This document shows, one piece after another, positions 40,658 through 48,347 of a DNA stretch of 48,363 bases. Positions within the stretch are counted from its first letter, which is position 1, and every line of letters begins with the position of its first letter. The DNA comes from Actinomycetes bacterium (GTDB taxonomy: Bacteria; Actinomycetota; Acidimicrobiia; Acidimicrobiales; RAAP-2). A program made the position numbers and the translations under genes. The notes under the pieces were generated by a model. It searched no databases, was not told the DNA's origin, and saw only the letters and a list, made by a program, of their open reading frames with translations. The stretch is from the NCBI GenBank assembly GCA_021815645.1, contig JAKBAB010000005.1, positions 1 through 48,363 on the forward strand, written 5' to 3'.

Positions 40658-41712
40658 TGCCCTCGATCACCAAGCCACTAATCCCTCTAAGCCCACTGCC
40701 GAAGAACGCCCTCGGGCTTACGGTACGCGACTACGAAGGCGCGATGTCGACGCTGTGCGCCGGTTGCGGTCACGACTCAGTCACCGCCGCGATCAGCCAC
40801 GCGTTCTTCGAACTGGCGACTCCCCCGTCGCGAATCGCGAAGCTGAGTGGAATAGGTTGCTCGTCCAAAACTCCCACCTACTTCGTCAAAGGGGCCCACG
40901 GCTTCAACTCCGCCCACGGCCGAATGGCGACCATCGCTACCGGCGCGAACGCCGCCAACCGCGACCTCACCTACATCGGCATCTCGGGCGACGGCGACTC
41001 ACTGTCGATCGGACTGGGTCACCTCATGCACGCGATGCGCCGAAACGTGAACATGATCTACGTAATCGAAAACAACGGAGTGTACGGCTTAACTAAAGGA
41101 CAGCTTTCCGCGTCGGCCGACGTAGGTTCCAGTCCCAAAAAGGGAGAAGCCAACCAACTAGCACCGATTGACCCCATCATGTTGGGCCTAACCCTCGGCG
41201 CCACTTTCCTCGCTCGGAGTTTCTCCGGAGACAAGGCTCAGCTCATCCCCATTATCCAAGCCGCCGCGGCCCACCGGGGCTTCGCGCTGATCGACGTGAT
41301 TTCCCCGTGCGTGACCTTTAACGATCACGAAAGCTCGACCAAGAGTTACCGCTTCGTGCGAGACCACGAAGTCAAAGAGGTTGAAACCGACTACGTGGCC
41401 CTCCACGTGCCGATTCGTGAGTCCATCTCGAGCGACACTCCTCGCGACGTCGTGATGCACGACGGCAGCGTGATGCGATTTCGTTCCGTGCCCGATGGAT
41501 ACGACCCAACCGACCGCGCCACGGTTGAGTCCTACATTAGGGATCGACAAGAGCGAGGTGAAATAGCGACGGGGCTGCTCTACATACGAGAGTCGGGTCG
41601 CGAGTTGCACGAACTCAACCACACCCCTGACCGACCACTCAACGCAATATCGTTCCGCGAACTGTGTCCAGGTAGAAACGAGCTCGATCGCCTCCAAGAA
41701 GACTTTCGCTAA
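40657..41712 (+). CDS. korB: 2-oxoacid:ferredoxin oxidoreductase beta subunit
   Basis: 351 residues. The TPP-binding site is GISGDGDSLSIGLGHLMHAMRRNVNMIYVIENNGVYGLTKGQ, and four Cys for a [4Fe-4S] cluster lie in TLCAGCGHDS, SGIGCSS and VISPCVTFND, as in M. tuberculosis-type KorB. The GQLSASADVGSSPKKGEANQ segment is the usual substrate/interface loop. With korA and the GltD-like gene it gives the complete oxidoreductase. The final 50 or so residues extend past the usual end with a region rich in charged residues. Confidence 0.93.
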   Translation: MPSITKPLIPLSPLPKNALGLTVRDYEGAMSTLCAGCGHDSVTAAISHAFFELATPPSRIAKLSGIGCSSKTPTYFVKGAHGFNSAHGRMATIATGANAANRDLTYIGISGDGDSLSIGLGHLMHAMRRNVNMIYVIENNGVYGLTKGQLSASADVGSSPKKGEANQLAPIDPIMLGLTLGATFLARSFSGDKAQLIPIIQAAAAHRGFALIDVISPCVTFNDHESSTKSYRFVRDHEVKEVETDYVALHVPIRESISSDTPRDVVMHDGSVMRFRSVPDGYDPTDRATVESYIRDRQERGEIATGLLYIRESGRELHELNHTPDRPLNAISFRELCPGRNELDRLQEDFR

Positions 41713-41734
41713 AGAGTTCGACGCGGAGGCACGA

Positions 41735-41777
41735 CGGCGTGACTAGTCTCGCCGTATGAGGGAAGACGCCGACCTCG
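41735..41777 (+). repeat. Direct repeat copy A: promoter and first codons of the zinc-ribbon microprotein gene
   Basis: 43-bp stretch CGGCGTGACTAGTCTCGCCG... that recurs at 42024-42066 with only four mismatches. It includes a -10-like TAGTCT ending 6 nt before ATG 41756 and the first codons MREDA. Both copies keep the ATG at the same place, 21 nt from the repeat start. Confidence 0.75.
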
Positions 41778-41893
41778 ACAGTGCCCCCGGGGGGGAGTCA
41801 GCCTGTTACGCCCATCTCGTGTGCCCCGAGTGCGGGGCACTGCTCGAAGACGCCACCGTGTGCCCGCACGAAGAACGGTCGTTGGGCGAGTAA
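41756..41893 (+). CDS. 45-residue zinc-ribbon-like microprotein
   Basis: Small ORF missing from the ORF track because of its size. Translation: an acidic N-terminus MREDADLDSAPGGES, then ACYAHLVCPECGALLEDATVCPHEERSLGE. The Cys/His arrangement (C, CPEC, then CPH) suits a single zinc knuckle or half ribbon. The start has a TAGTCT -10 box 6 nt upstream and no ribosome site, implying a leaderless message. The five opening residues are shared with the response regulator encoded 151 bp downstream, whose promoter is nearly identical. It might act with or on that regulator, or in ferredoxin-dependent metabolism of the korABC operon. No family recognised; function unknown. Confidence 0.55.
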   Translation: MREDADLDSAPGGESACYAHLVCPECGALLEDATVCPHEERSLGE

Positions 41894-42023
41894 TTTTTGC
41901 CCCAGACGAAACGGTGCCTAGCGCGAGGCGGACCCCCGACGAGGGCCCCGAGAACCGGACCGGCCCGTCGGTCGCTACTGAAATGTGCCTTAGAGATTGG
42001 GCACAATTCGTGCACCGCCTGAC
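41894..42023. other. Gap between microprotein and response regulator
   Basis: 130 bp with no ORF of significance. It starts with a short T-run directly after the microprotein stop (TAATTTTTG). Its GC-rich centre has no strong hairpin that I can see. Confidence 0.5.
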
Positions 42024-42066
42024 CGGCGTGGCTAGTCTCGCCGTATGAGGGAGGACGCCGGCGTCG
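42024..42066 (+). repeat. Direct repeat copy B: promoter and first codons of the response regulator gene
   Basis: Second copy of the 43-bp repeat (CGGCGTGGCTAGTCTCGCCG...), with TAGTCT ending 6 nt before ATG 42045 and the codons MREDA. The near identity to copy A suggests duplication of a promoter-plus-start module and common regulation of the two genes. Confidence 0.75.
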
Positions 42067-42713
42067 GACCAATAACGGTGGCCGTCGTAGACGACCACGT
42101 AATGGTGGGCGAGATGCTCGCCCAGACGGTCGATCTCGAGACCGACATGCACTTTTCCGGTGTCGCGCAAAACGCTGCGGAAGCTTACGAATTGGTGCGG
42201 CGAGAGCGACCTCAGGTCGTCCTAATGGACTACCGGCTGCCCGATGGAGATGGCTTGGAGGCCGTTGCGAATATTCTCGAGGACTACCCCGACACGCGAA
42301 TTGTGATGCTCTCAGGCAGTGGCCGCAATGAACTTATGGCGCGCGCCATTGAAGCGGGCTGCGTCGGTCTTATCTCCAAGGACCGGCCGATCCAGGATGT
42401 CCTCGCGGCAATCAGAGCGGCGGCCCGGGGTGAGTTAGTGATTCGCACCGACGAATTTTCTGAGTTACTCAGCCAAATTCGACGTTCACCCGATCAAAAT
42501 ACCCAACTGCTCACCGCCCGCGAGCTGGAGGTCCTCCAACTGCTCGGCCAGGGTCGGTCCACCGAACGCATCGCCGAACAGTTGTTCATATCCATAAACA
42601 CGGTCAGAAATCACGTTGCGAGCATTCTGAGCAAACTCGGCGTTCACTCTAAACTCGAAGCCGTCGCAATTGCGGCGCGCGAGAACCTCATATCCCTAGA
42701 CGACACGTACTAA
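42045..42713 (+). CDS. NarL/FixJ-type response regulator (orphan)
   Basis: 222 residues. The receiver domain (about 9-125) has the acidic pair VVDDHVM, the phosphorylation Asp in [13 protein letters not shown], the Ser/Thr switch region [11 protein letters not shown] and the Lys in LISKDRP. The LuxR-type helix-turn-helix (about 155-215) is [55 protein letters not shown]. No histidine kinase is in the window, so it is an orphan at this locus. The leaderless start shares promoter and codons 1-5 with the microprotein gene. It may control the korABC unit upstream, but its targets are unknown. Confidence 0.9.
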   Translation: MREDAGVGPITVAVVDDHVMVGEMLAQTVDLETDMHFSGVAQNAAEAYELVRRERPQVVLMDYRLPDGDGLEAVANILEDYPDTRIVMLSGSGRNELMARAIEAGCVGLISKDRPIQDVLAAIRAAARGELVIRTDEFSELLSQIRRSPDQNTQLLTARELEVLQLLGQGRSTERIAEQLFISINTVRNHVASILSKLGVHSKLEAVAIAARENLISLDDTY

Positions 42714-42742
42714 CGGCTTCTCTCGGCGGCGAAGGAGACCGG

Positions 42743-42756
42743 GGGCGATTTCGCCC
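42743..42756 (+). terminator. Hairpin after the response regulator gene
   Basis: GGGCG-attt-CGCCC, with flanking G/T pairs, lies 29 bp after the stop codon. It is a candidate terminator without a U tract. The rest of the 210-bp gap up to the next start has no gene. Confidence 0.35.
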
Positions 42757-42923
42757 TCTACGGTCGAGCGATGGGCCCGCGGTATAAGAGGATTCTTCGT
42801 TTAGCCCCACCACCGATTCGCCATCGTTACGCGCCGTGGCGCGCTCGCTACGATTAGTGCTACGAGACGTCGACGCGGCTCCAGCGCACCGCCGACGTTA
42901 ACCGGAGCACCTAGGGAGGAAGA

Positions 42924-43382
42924 ATGTTGTCAACGAAATTGTTGCGCCTTGCGACCAGCGTGGCGGTAGTGGGACTGGTCGGCCTGTCGAGCGGACTCGT
43001 CGATGTCACGCCGGCGTCGGCGGCGCCGACACCGCGACTTTTTGTGACCCCCTACCTAAATTTGCACAACGGCGAAAGGGTCGCGGTGCGCGGCACCGGG
43101 TACACCCCCGGCATCACGGTCTACGTCGTGGAGTGTCTGGTGTCGGCCAAGGGTGCGAATTCCTGCAATATTCTTCACGCGGTGCCGGCCACCATAACGA
43201 AAACCGGACTCCTGCCGAGGACCTTCTTCACGGTGTCGACGGGCAAAGTAGGGACGGGAAAGTCCGCCCGTTACTGCGGCACCAATGCACACAACCTCAA
43301 GTTGTGTGACGTGAGTGCCGGAAACGCGACCGGCAGCGACTCGGCCATAAAGCCCATCGTTTTCCGGTCCGTTAAGAAGTAA
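42924..43382 (+). CDS. Secreted neocarzinostatin-fold protein
   Basis: 152 residues with a signal peptide (MLSTKLLRLATSVAVVGLVGLSSGLVDVTPASAAP). The mature part RLFVTPYLNLHNGERVAVRGTGYTPGITVYVVECL...GANSCN matches the neocarzinostatin/macromomycin Ig-like pattern (V.P...L.nG..V.V.G.Gf.pg..v.v.eC), with four Cys that should form two disulfides. Known relatives hold enediyne chromophores, but most genomic members lie outside enediyne clusters and have no known ligand; no enediyne genes are here. ATG start with GGGAGGA ribosome site. An MFS exporter gene follows 133 bp later. Confidence 0.72.
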   Translation: MLSTKLLRLATSVAVVGLVGLSSGLVDVTPASAAPTPRLFVTPYLNLHNGERVAVRGTGYTPGITVYVVECLVSAKGANSCNILHAVPATITKTGLLPRTFFTVSTGKVGTGKSARYCGTNAHNLKLCDVSAGNATGSDSAIKPIVFRSVKK

Positions 43383-43515
43383 GGCGCGGATCGACTTCGA
43401 CTCGATACGAAATGAGTCCGTGGTAGAGAACGGGTAACGTCGCGCAATCGAGCGAGCGCGCGACGGGGCCACCCGAAGTTGCGGCGAGCGAGCGCGCCGC
43501 ATAGGAGAGGAGCGT

Positions 43516-45129
43516 ATGAGCGAGGACCGCGGCTCGAGCGTCACGCTGGGTGGCACCTTGCGCGACCAACGCCACCGAGTCGTCACTCAGTTGCGCAATC
43601 ACTTCAGTTTCGCGTCGCTTCTGGCGATTCTCTTTCTCACCTTTCTCGACAACACAATCGCGAGCGCCGTGCTCACCAGCGTTCAGGCCAAACTTCACGC
43701 CGGAGTGACGCAGTTGCAGTGGGTCGTGGGCGGCTACGCGTTGGCGTTCGCCAGTTTGATGCTGATCTGCGGATCGCTGGGAGACAACTTCGGTCGCAAG
43801 AAGATCATGCTCATCGGCGTGGGGATTTTCTGTGCCGGTTCCCTAGTGTGCACCATCGCCCAGTCCCCGACGGAACTCATCGTGGGTCGCGTCATCATGG
43901 GCATAGGCGCCGCGGGTTCCGAGCCGAGCACGCTATCGATGATTCGTCATATCTACCCGGACCGACGGCGTCGAGCTCGGGCCTTGGGTGCTTGGGCGGC
44001 CGTGTCGGGCCTCGCCCTGGCCATGGGCCCCGTACTCGGGGGCATTTTGGTGGGACTTTGGTCGTGGCGGGCAGTCTTTTGGTTCAACTTCATCTTCGGA
44101 CTTGCGGTGCTCTTGGTCGCGTCCATCGCGCTGCCCGAAAGCGTTAACGACGTCCGCCGACGGCTCGACGGTTACGGCTTCATCTTGGCGACGTTGGCCC
44201 TCAGTCTGGCCACGTTCGCAACGATTTCTGGAGAGACCATGGGGTACCGCTCCAGTACCGTACTTTCGCTCTACGCCGTCGCGGGGCTCTCGTTCATTAT
44301 CTATTTCGTGGTCGAGTCACGCACGGCTTTCCCCATGCTCAACGTCGAGTGGATAAAGAATCGCGCGTTCTCCGGTTCAGCGGTCGTCGCCTTCACGAGT
44401 TACTTTTCCATATTTTCCATCTTTTTCTTCGTGGCGCTCTATCTCGAAATCGTTTCGGCGATTGGCCCCTACACCCTGGCGCTCGACTTTTTGCCGATGC
44501 TCGCCGGAATGGTCATCGCCTCACTGTTCGCTGGAAGATGGGTGGGGCGAGTTGGCTCACGAGTACCGATGATGACCGGCTGCTTCCTCGCCGGCGTCGG
44601 CGTCTTGCTCACCGACTACGTCATTAGCCCAACGGTTGGACTGAACTCGCTCGGCTGGACGATGGGCCTCGCCGGAGTCGGGTTCGGGATAATCGTGGTT
44701 CCGGTAAACGCGACCGCCCTCATCAGTATCCCCGCCGCCAACTCCGGCGTCGCGGCGTCAACTATTAACACGAGCCGCGAACTCGGTGCCGTCACGGGTG
44801 TGGCAATTCTGGGCTCAATTGTCAACGGGCAGCTCACCGTCAACCTCACGCAGCGACTCATCCAAATTGGCGTACCGAGCGCCTTTAGACAGGAGATCAT
44901 TACGGCCGTCATTACCGGATCGGTCAACTCTCGAGCCGCCCAGGAGAGCCGCGTAAGCAGTGCCGCTATCAAGCAGATCATCAAAGAAGTGGTGAACGCC
45001 GCGTACGCCGCCTTCACCCACGGTCTCAACTTGGCCCTCACAGTTTCGGGGATGCTGCTCGTCGCTTCGGCCGGCGTTTCGTACTTCACCGGCACGGCCG
45101 AACGCGCGTCCATGGTCGTTGACGAATAG
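43516..45129 (+). CDS. MFS multidrug exporter, DHA2 type
   Basis: 537 residues, about 14 spans. LLAILFLTFLDNTIASAVLTSV (TM1 Asp motif), GSLGDNFGRKKIMLIGVGIF (motif A), and ALAMGPVLGGILVGLWSWRAVFWFNFIFG (motif C) place it in the EmrB/QacA family. The long soluble loop before the last span (RLIQIGVPSAFRQEIITAVITGSVNSRAAQESRVSSAAIKQIIKEVVNAAYAAF) is usual in actinobacterial members. ATG with GGAGAGGAG upstream. Substrate unknown; the neocarzinostatin-like gene before it makes export or immunity conceivable, but this is only proximity. Confidence 0.87.
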   Translation: MSEDRGSSVTLGGTLRDQRHRVVTQLRNHFSFASLLAILFLTFLDNTIASAVLTSVQAKLHAGVTQLQWVVGGYALAFASLMLICGSLGDNFGRKKIMLIGVGIFCAGSLVCTIAQSPTELIVGRVIMGIGAAGSEPSTLSMIRHIYPDRRRRARALGAWAAVSGLALAMGPVLGGILVGLWSWRAVFWFNFIFGLAVLLVASIALPESVNDVRRRLDGYGFILATLALSLATFATISGETMGYRSSTVLSLYAVAGLSFIIYFVVESRTAFPMLNVEWIKNRAFSGSAVVAFTSYFSIFSIFFFVALYLEIVSAIGPYTLALDFLPMLAGMVIASLFAGRWVGRVGSRVPMMTGCFLAGVGVLLTDYVISPTVGLNSLGWTMGLAGVGFGIIVVPVNATALISIPAANSGVAASTINTSRELGAVTGVAILGSIVNGQLTVNLTQRLIQIGVPSAFRQEIITAVITGSVNSRAAQESRVSSAAIKQIIKEVVNAAYAAFTHGLNLALTVSGMLLVASAGVSYFTGTAERASMVVDE

Positions 45130-45184
45130 CACCTTCCCCTACCCACGGCGGACTGTCGCGGGCGCCAGTCACTACGCTGAATCG

Positions 45185-45190
45185 TATAGT
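45185..45190 (+). promoter_or_regulatory. Predicted -10 box of the dienelactone hydrolase operon
   Basis: TATAGT stands 69 bp before the preferred ATG at 45260. No good -35 is visible 17 bp upstream. Support is weak. Confidence 0.3.
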
Positions 45191-45259
45191 TGCTGTCAAT
45201 AACTACCGGTCTCACCCGATGTGAGCGTCGCGACCGGGGACGCGGTGAAAGGACTCGAG

Positions 45260-46000
45260 ATGACCCACGACCTACGCGCCGACACCATAACGGTGACGGG
45301 ATACGGCGGCGACGAAATAGAGGCGTACTTCGCGCAGCCCACCGACGTAACGGCCACCGGTTCCATCGTCGTCATCCACCACTTACCCGGGTACGACGAG
45401 TCGACTAAGGAGATCGCGCGCAAGTTCGCCGCGAACGGTTACGCGGCGCTCATGCCTAACCTCTACCACCGCGAAGCCCCCGGCGCGGACCCCGACGACG
45501 CGGCCGCAACCGTACGCAACGGCGGTGGTCTCGCCGATGAGCAGTTGGTCGGCGACGTCGCGGGGGCCGCGACGTTTCTACGCGCCCAGCCCAACTCCAA
45601 CGGCAAGGTAGCCACCATCGGCTACTGCTCGGGGGGGCGCCAGTCATTTCTCTGCGGCGTTCGACTTCCCTTAGAAGGAGTTATCGACTGTTACGGTGCG
45701 TTCGTCGCGGTGGACCCCTCGCCCGATTACCCCCTCAAGGTCAAGGGACTCATTGGCGAAGTGGGGGCCCTCAGCGCGCCGCTACTGGGCCTCTTTGGCG
45801 CCGAGGACCAGTACCCATCGGTCGAGCAGAACGAGGCACTGGCCGAAGCTTTACGCGCGGCCAACAAAGAGTTCACGTTTCGGACCTACGACGGCGCCGG
45901 CCACGCCTTTTTCAACGTCGACCGTCCGAGCTATCGACCGGAGGCGGCCGTCGAGGGATGGCGCGAAATCCTCACCTTTCTCGACCGCACTATCGGGTAG
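45260..46000 (+). CDS. Dienelactone hydrolase family protein
   Basis: 246 residues from ATG 45260, chosen over GTG 45221 because AAAGGA is well placed and the family begins near this point (ITVTGYGGDEIEAYFAQP). Alpha/beta hydrolase with Cys nucleophile GYCSGGR (about 129), acid Asp in LFGAEDQYPS and His in YDGAGHAFFN, the DLH triad. It may open lactones or act on carboxyl esters. The next gene starts 8 bp later and the MFS gene overlaps that one, so these three form an operon. Lone DLH genes without catechol-pathway enzymes are common in actinobacteria and usually of unknown role. Cytosolic. Confidence 0.85.
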   Translation: MTHDLRADTITVTGYGGDEIEAYFAQPTDVTATGSIVVIHHLPGYDESTKEIARKFAANGYAALMPNLYHREAPGADPDDAAATVRNGGGLADEQLVGDVAGAATFLRAQPNSNGKVATIGYCSGGRQSFLCGVRLPLEGVIDCYGAFVAVDPSPDYPLKVKGLIGEVGALSAPLLGLFGAEDQYPSVEQNEALAEALRAANKEFTFRTYDGAGHAFFNVDRPSYRPEAAVEGWREILTFLDRTIG

Positions 46001-46008
46001 GGGTAACC

Positions 46009-46296
46009 GTGTGCACGTACCAAACGGAAAAGATCTCCTTGAACGCCAGCGCGAAGGTGCACGGCAGTTGGACGACCGTGACCGACGCGACGGTTTACGT
46101 CGACCACCCCGTACACTTTCCCGCGGGCCACGCCCTGATGATTGACGTGATGAACCCCGCGAATGGCCCCGCCGCTCGCGTCGCCCTAGAACTTTCGGCC
46201 CCGAGCGCCCGAGAGTTGGCGGCGGCCATCGTGCGAGCCCTCGACAACGCGCCCAGCGGTCTACTCGCACCGCCGTCCACCTCCGACGTGCGGTGA
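46009..46296 (+). CDS. Small DUF6295-like protein
   Basis: 95 residues from GTG 46009 (CTYQTEKISLNASAKVHGSWTTVTDATVYVDHPVHFPAGHALMIDVMNPANGPAARVALELSAPSARELAAAIVRAL). The opening xCTYxTE, the block TDATVYxDHPVHxPAxHxLxIDxxNPAxGPxARVAxEL and the terminal helix match small actinobacterial proteins that I associate with DUF6295. The His residues in DHPVHF and GHAL could bind metal. The family has no known function. It lies between the dienelactone hydrolase (8-bp gap) and an MFS transporter (4-bp overlap, GTGA), so it is tightly coupled to both. Confidence 0.65.
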   Translation: MCTYQTEKISLNASAKVHGSWTTVTDATVYVDHPVHFPAGHALMIDVMNPANGPAARVALELSAPSARELAAAIVRALDNAPSGLLAPPSTSDVR

Positions 46297-48035
46297 TCCG
46301 CGCGGTCCCGGGCCGCCGCGCCACCCACGAGGGAATCGTCGACGACCGCTACAAGTGGCTCGTGCTTTCGAACACCACGCTCGGCGTGTTAATGGCTACC
46401 ATCGACACGTCCATTGTGCTTATAGCGCTGCCCGACATCTTCCGAGGTATTCACGTTAATCCCCTACAACCCGGCAACACCTTCTATCTCCTGTGGATGA
46501 TTCTCGGATTCATGATCGTCACCTCCGTTTTGGTCGTCTCGCTCGGACGCCTCGGGGACATGCTCGGGCGAGTAAAGATGTACAACCTCGGTTTCGTGAT
46601 CTACACGTTCTTTTCGCTCGTACTGTCGGTTACCTGGATGTCGGGTACGGCCGCGGCGCTGTGGCTGGTGATCATGCGACTCTTCCAGGGAGTGGGCGCC
46701 GCATTTCTCATCGCTAACTCCACCGCTATTCTCACCGACGCGTTCCCCGAACACCAGCGGGGGATGGCCGTGGGAATCAACCAAATAGCGGGCATCGCGG
46801 GCACCTTCATCGGCCTGGTACTCGGCGGCTTGCTCGGCCCAATTCAGTGGCGACTGGTTTTCGTCATCTCCGTCCCCGTTGGCCTCTTCGGAACGATCTG
46901 GGCCTACCGCCAATTACGCGAGGTTCCCATCCGCCGTACCCACCACATTGACTGGGCGGGCAACCTCACCTTCGCGGTTGGCCTAGTGGCGTTAATGGTG
47001 GGGATTACGTACGGAATCCAGCCCTACGGCGGCCACGTTATGGGGTGGTCCAGCCCCCTGGTCGTCGTTTCGCTCATCACGGGAGTGGCTGCGTTGACGC
47101 TGTTCGCCCGAGTGGAGGCGCGCGGCCCAGACCCGATGTTTCGCCTCGAACTCTTTAGAATACGGGCGTTCTCAATGGGCAGTATCTCGACGCTCCTGGC
47201 CGCCGTCGGACGGGGCGGACTGATGTTCACGATGGTCATCTGGCTCCAGGGCATCTGGCTACCGCTCCACGGGTACAACTTTTCGAACACGCCGCTCTGG
47301 GCGGGAATCGCCCTCCTGCCCTTAACCGCCGGGTTCCTCGTGGCCGGTCCACTTTGCGGCTACCTTTCGGACCGTCTCGGCTCTCGCCCCTTCACTGTCG
47401 GGGGCATGATCGGCGCGGCCGGCTCGTTTCTCATGCTCGAGTTGCTCCCCGCTAATTTTTCCTACTCCACCTTCGGGGTAATCCTTTTTGTGAACGGTCT
47501 GGCGATGGGGGCCTTTTCCGCCCCCAACCGGGCGGGGGTGATGAACGCTCTGCCACCGCAGGACCGCGGCGTTGGTTCCGGCATGAACGCCACCTTTCAA
47601 AACTCCGGCCAGGTGATCTCCATTGGCGTCTTCTTCACGCTGATGATTATTGGCTTGGCCGCGACGTTACCCCGCGCCCTCTACTCGGGTCTGCGCGGAG
47701 AGGGGGTCTCCGTCGCTCTCGCGCACCACGTGGCGACCCTACCGCCGGTGACTACCCTTTTCGCGTCCTTCCTCGGCGACAATCCCATGGCTCATCTAAT
47801 CGACGCTCACGCCGCGGCGTCGCTCTCGGGTGTCGCGCGCGCCACCGTTTTCGGCCACCGTTTCTTTCCCACCATCATTCAGGGGGCATTCGCGACGGGT
47901 CTGCACCCCGCGCTCGACTTCGCGGCCGTGGTCTGCGCACTGGCCGCCATCACGTCCTGGTTTCGCGGAGGTCGCGGGGACCGACAGTCGCGGTCAGTCG
48001 AAGCCGCCCTAGGCGGCCACGTCGCGCGGCATTAG
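46293..48035 (+). CDS. MFS exporter, DHA2 type
   Basis: 580 residues, about 14 spans. VLSNTTLGVLMATIDTSIVLIALPDIF (TM1), SLGRLGDMLGRVKMYNLGF (motif A), and GINQIAGIAGTFIGLVLGGLLG (motif C-like) assign it to the EmrB/QacA group. A long loop with LYSGLRGEGVSVALAHHVATLPPVTTLFASFLGDNPM between the last spans is typical of a large actinobacterial subgroup. GTG start overlaps the DUF6295-like stop by 4 bp. Its 3' end overlaps the convergent small membrane protein gene by 27 bp. Possibly exports a compound processed by the dienelactone hydrolase (inference). Confidence 0.87.
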   Translation: MIRAVPGRRATHEGIVDDRYKWLVLSNTTLGVLMATIDTSIVLIALPDIFRGIHVNPLQPGNTFYLLWMILGFMIVTSVLVVSLGRLGDMLGRVKMYNLGFVIYTFFSLVLSVTWMSGTAAALWLVIMRLFQGVGAAFLIANSTAILTDAFPEHQRGMAVGINQIAGIAGTFIGLVLGGLLGPIQWRLVFVISVPVGLFGTIWAYRQLREVPIRRTHHIDWAGNLTFAVGLVALMVGITYGIQPYGGHVMGWSSPLVVVSLITGVAALTLFARVEARGPDPMFRLELFRIRAFSMGSISTLLAAVGRGGLMFTMVIWLQGIWLPLHGYNFSNTPLWAGIALLPLTAGFLVAGPLCGYLSDRLGSRPFTVGGMIGAAGSFLMLELLPANFSYSTFGVILFVNGLAMGAFSAPNRAGVMNALPPQDRGVGSGMNATFQNSGQVISIGVFFTLMIIGLAATLPRALYSGLRGEGVSVALAHHVATLPPVTTLFASFLGDNPMAHLIDAHAAASLSGVARATVFGHRFFPTIIQGAFATGLHPALDFAAVVCALAAITSWFRGGRGDRQSRSVEAALGGHVARH

Positions 48036-48347
48036 TGACGTCCACTCCAAGAGACACCAACAAAAGCCAATCTGAAAGATTATTTCGGACGTCAGAAGGT
48101 ACGTAAATCCCCAGTTCGGTAGGGAGAGAGCCCCGAGAATCCCACCCACTAATTGGACGGTGAAACCGACCACGGCCGCCGCGGTCGCGCGCCGACGCAA
48201 CAAAGTAATCACCATCGCGAGCTGCACGAGGGCGCCGATGACCCCCGTGGTCATGTGGGCCAAATTGAGGAAAGCGCCCGCGCTGTAAGGGGTAAGTAAC
48301 AAAACGATTAGCACGACCGCGATTACGCGCATACCAACCCAGGACAT
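48009..48347 (-). CDS. Small integral membrane protein of unknown function
   Basis: 112 residues with three or four hydrophobic segments (VIAVVLIVLLLTPYSAGAF, TGVIGALVQLAMVITLL, ATAAAVVGFTVQLVGGILGAL, LTSEIIFQIGFCWCLLEW). Resembles small DoxX-like or unassigned actinobacterial membrane proteins, but I cannot name a family. ATG 48347 has no clear ribosome site, and the frame has no stop before the window edge 16 nt away, so the true start may lie outside. Convergent with the MFS gene, overlapping by 27 bp. Confidence 0.5.
   Translation of the reverse strand: MSWVGMRVIAVVLIVLLLTPYSAGAFLNLAHMTTGVIGALVQLAMVITLLRRRATAAAVVGFTVQLVGGILGALSLPNWGFTYLLTSEIIFQIGFCWCLLEWTSLMPRDVAA

Noticed and set aside
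42924-45129. Enediyne biosynthetic locus
   Set aside because: The neocarzinostatin-like protein and MFS exporter are present, but there is no polyketide synthase or tailoring enzyme nearby.
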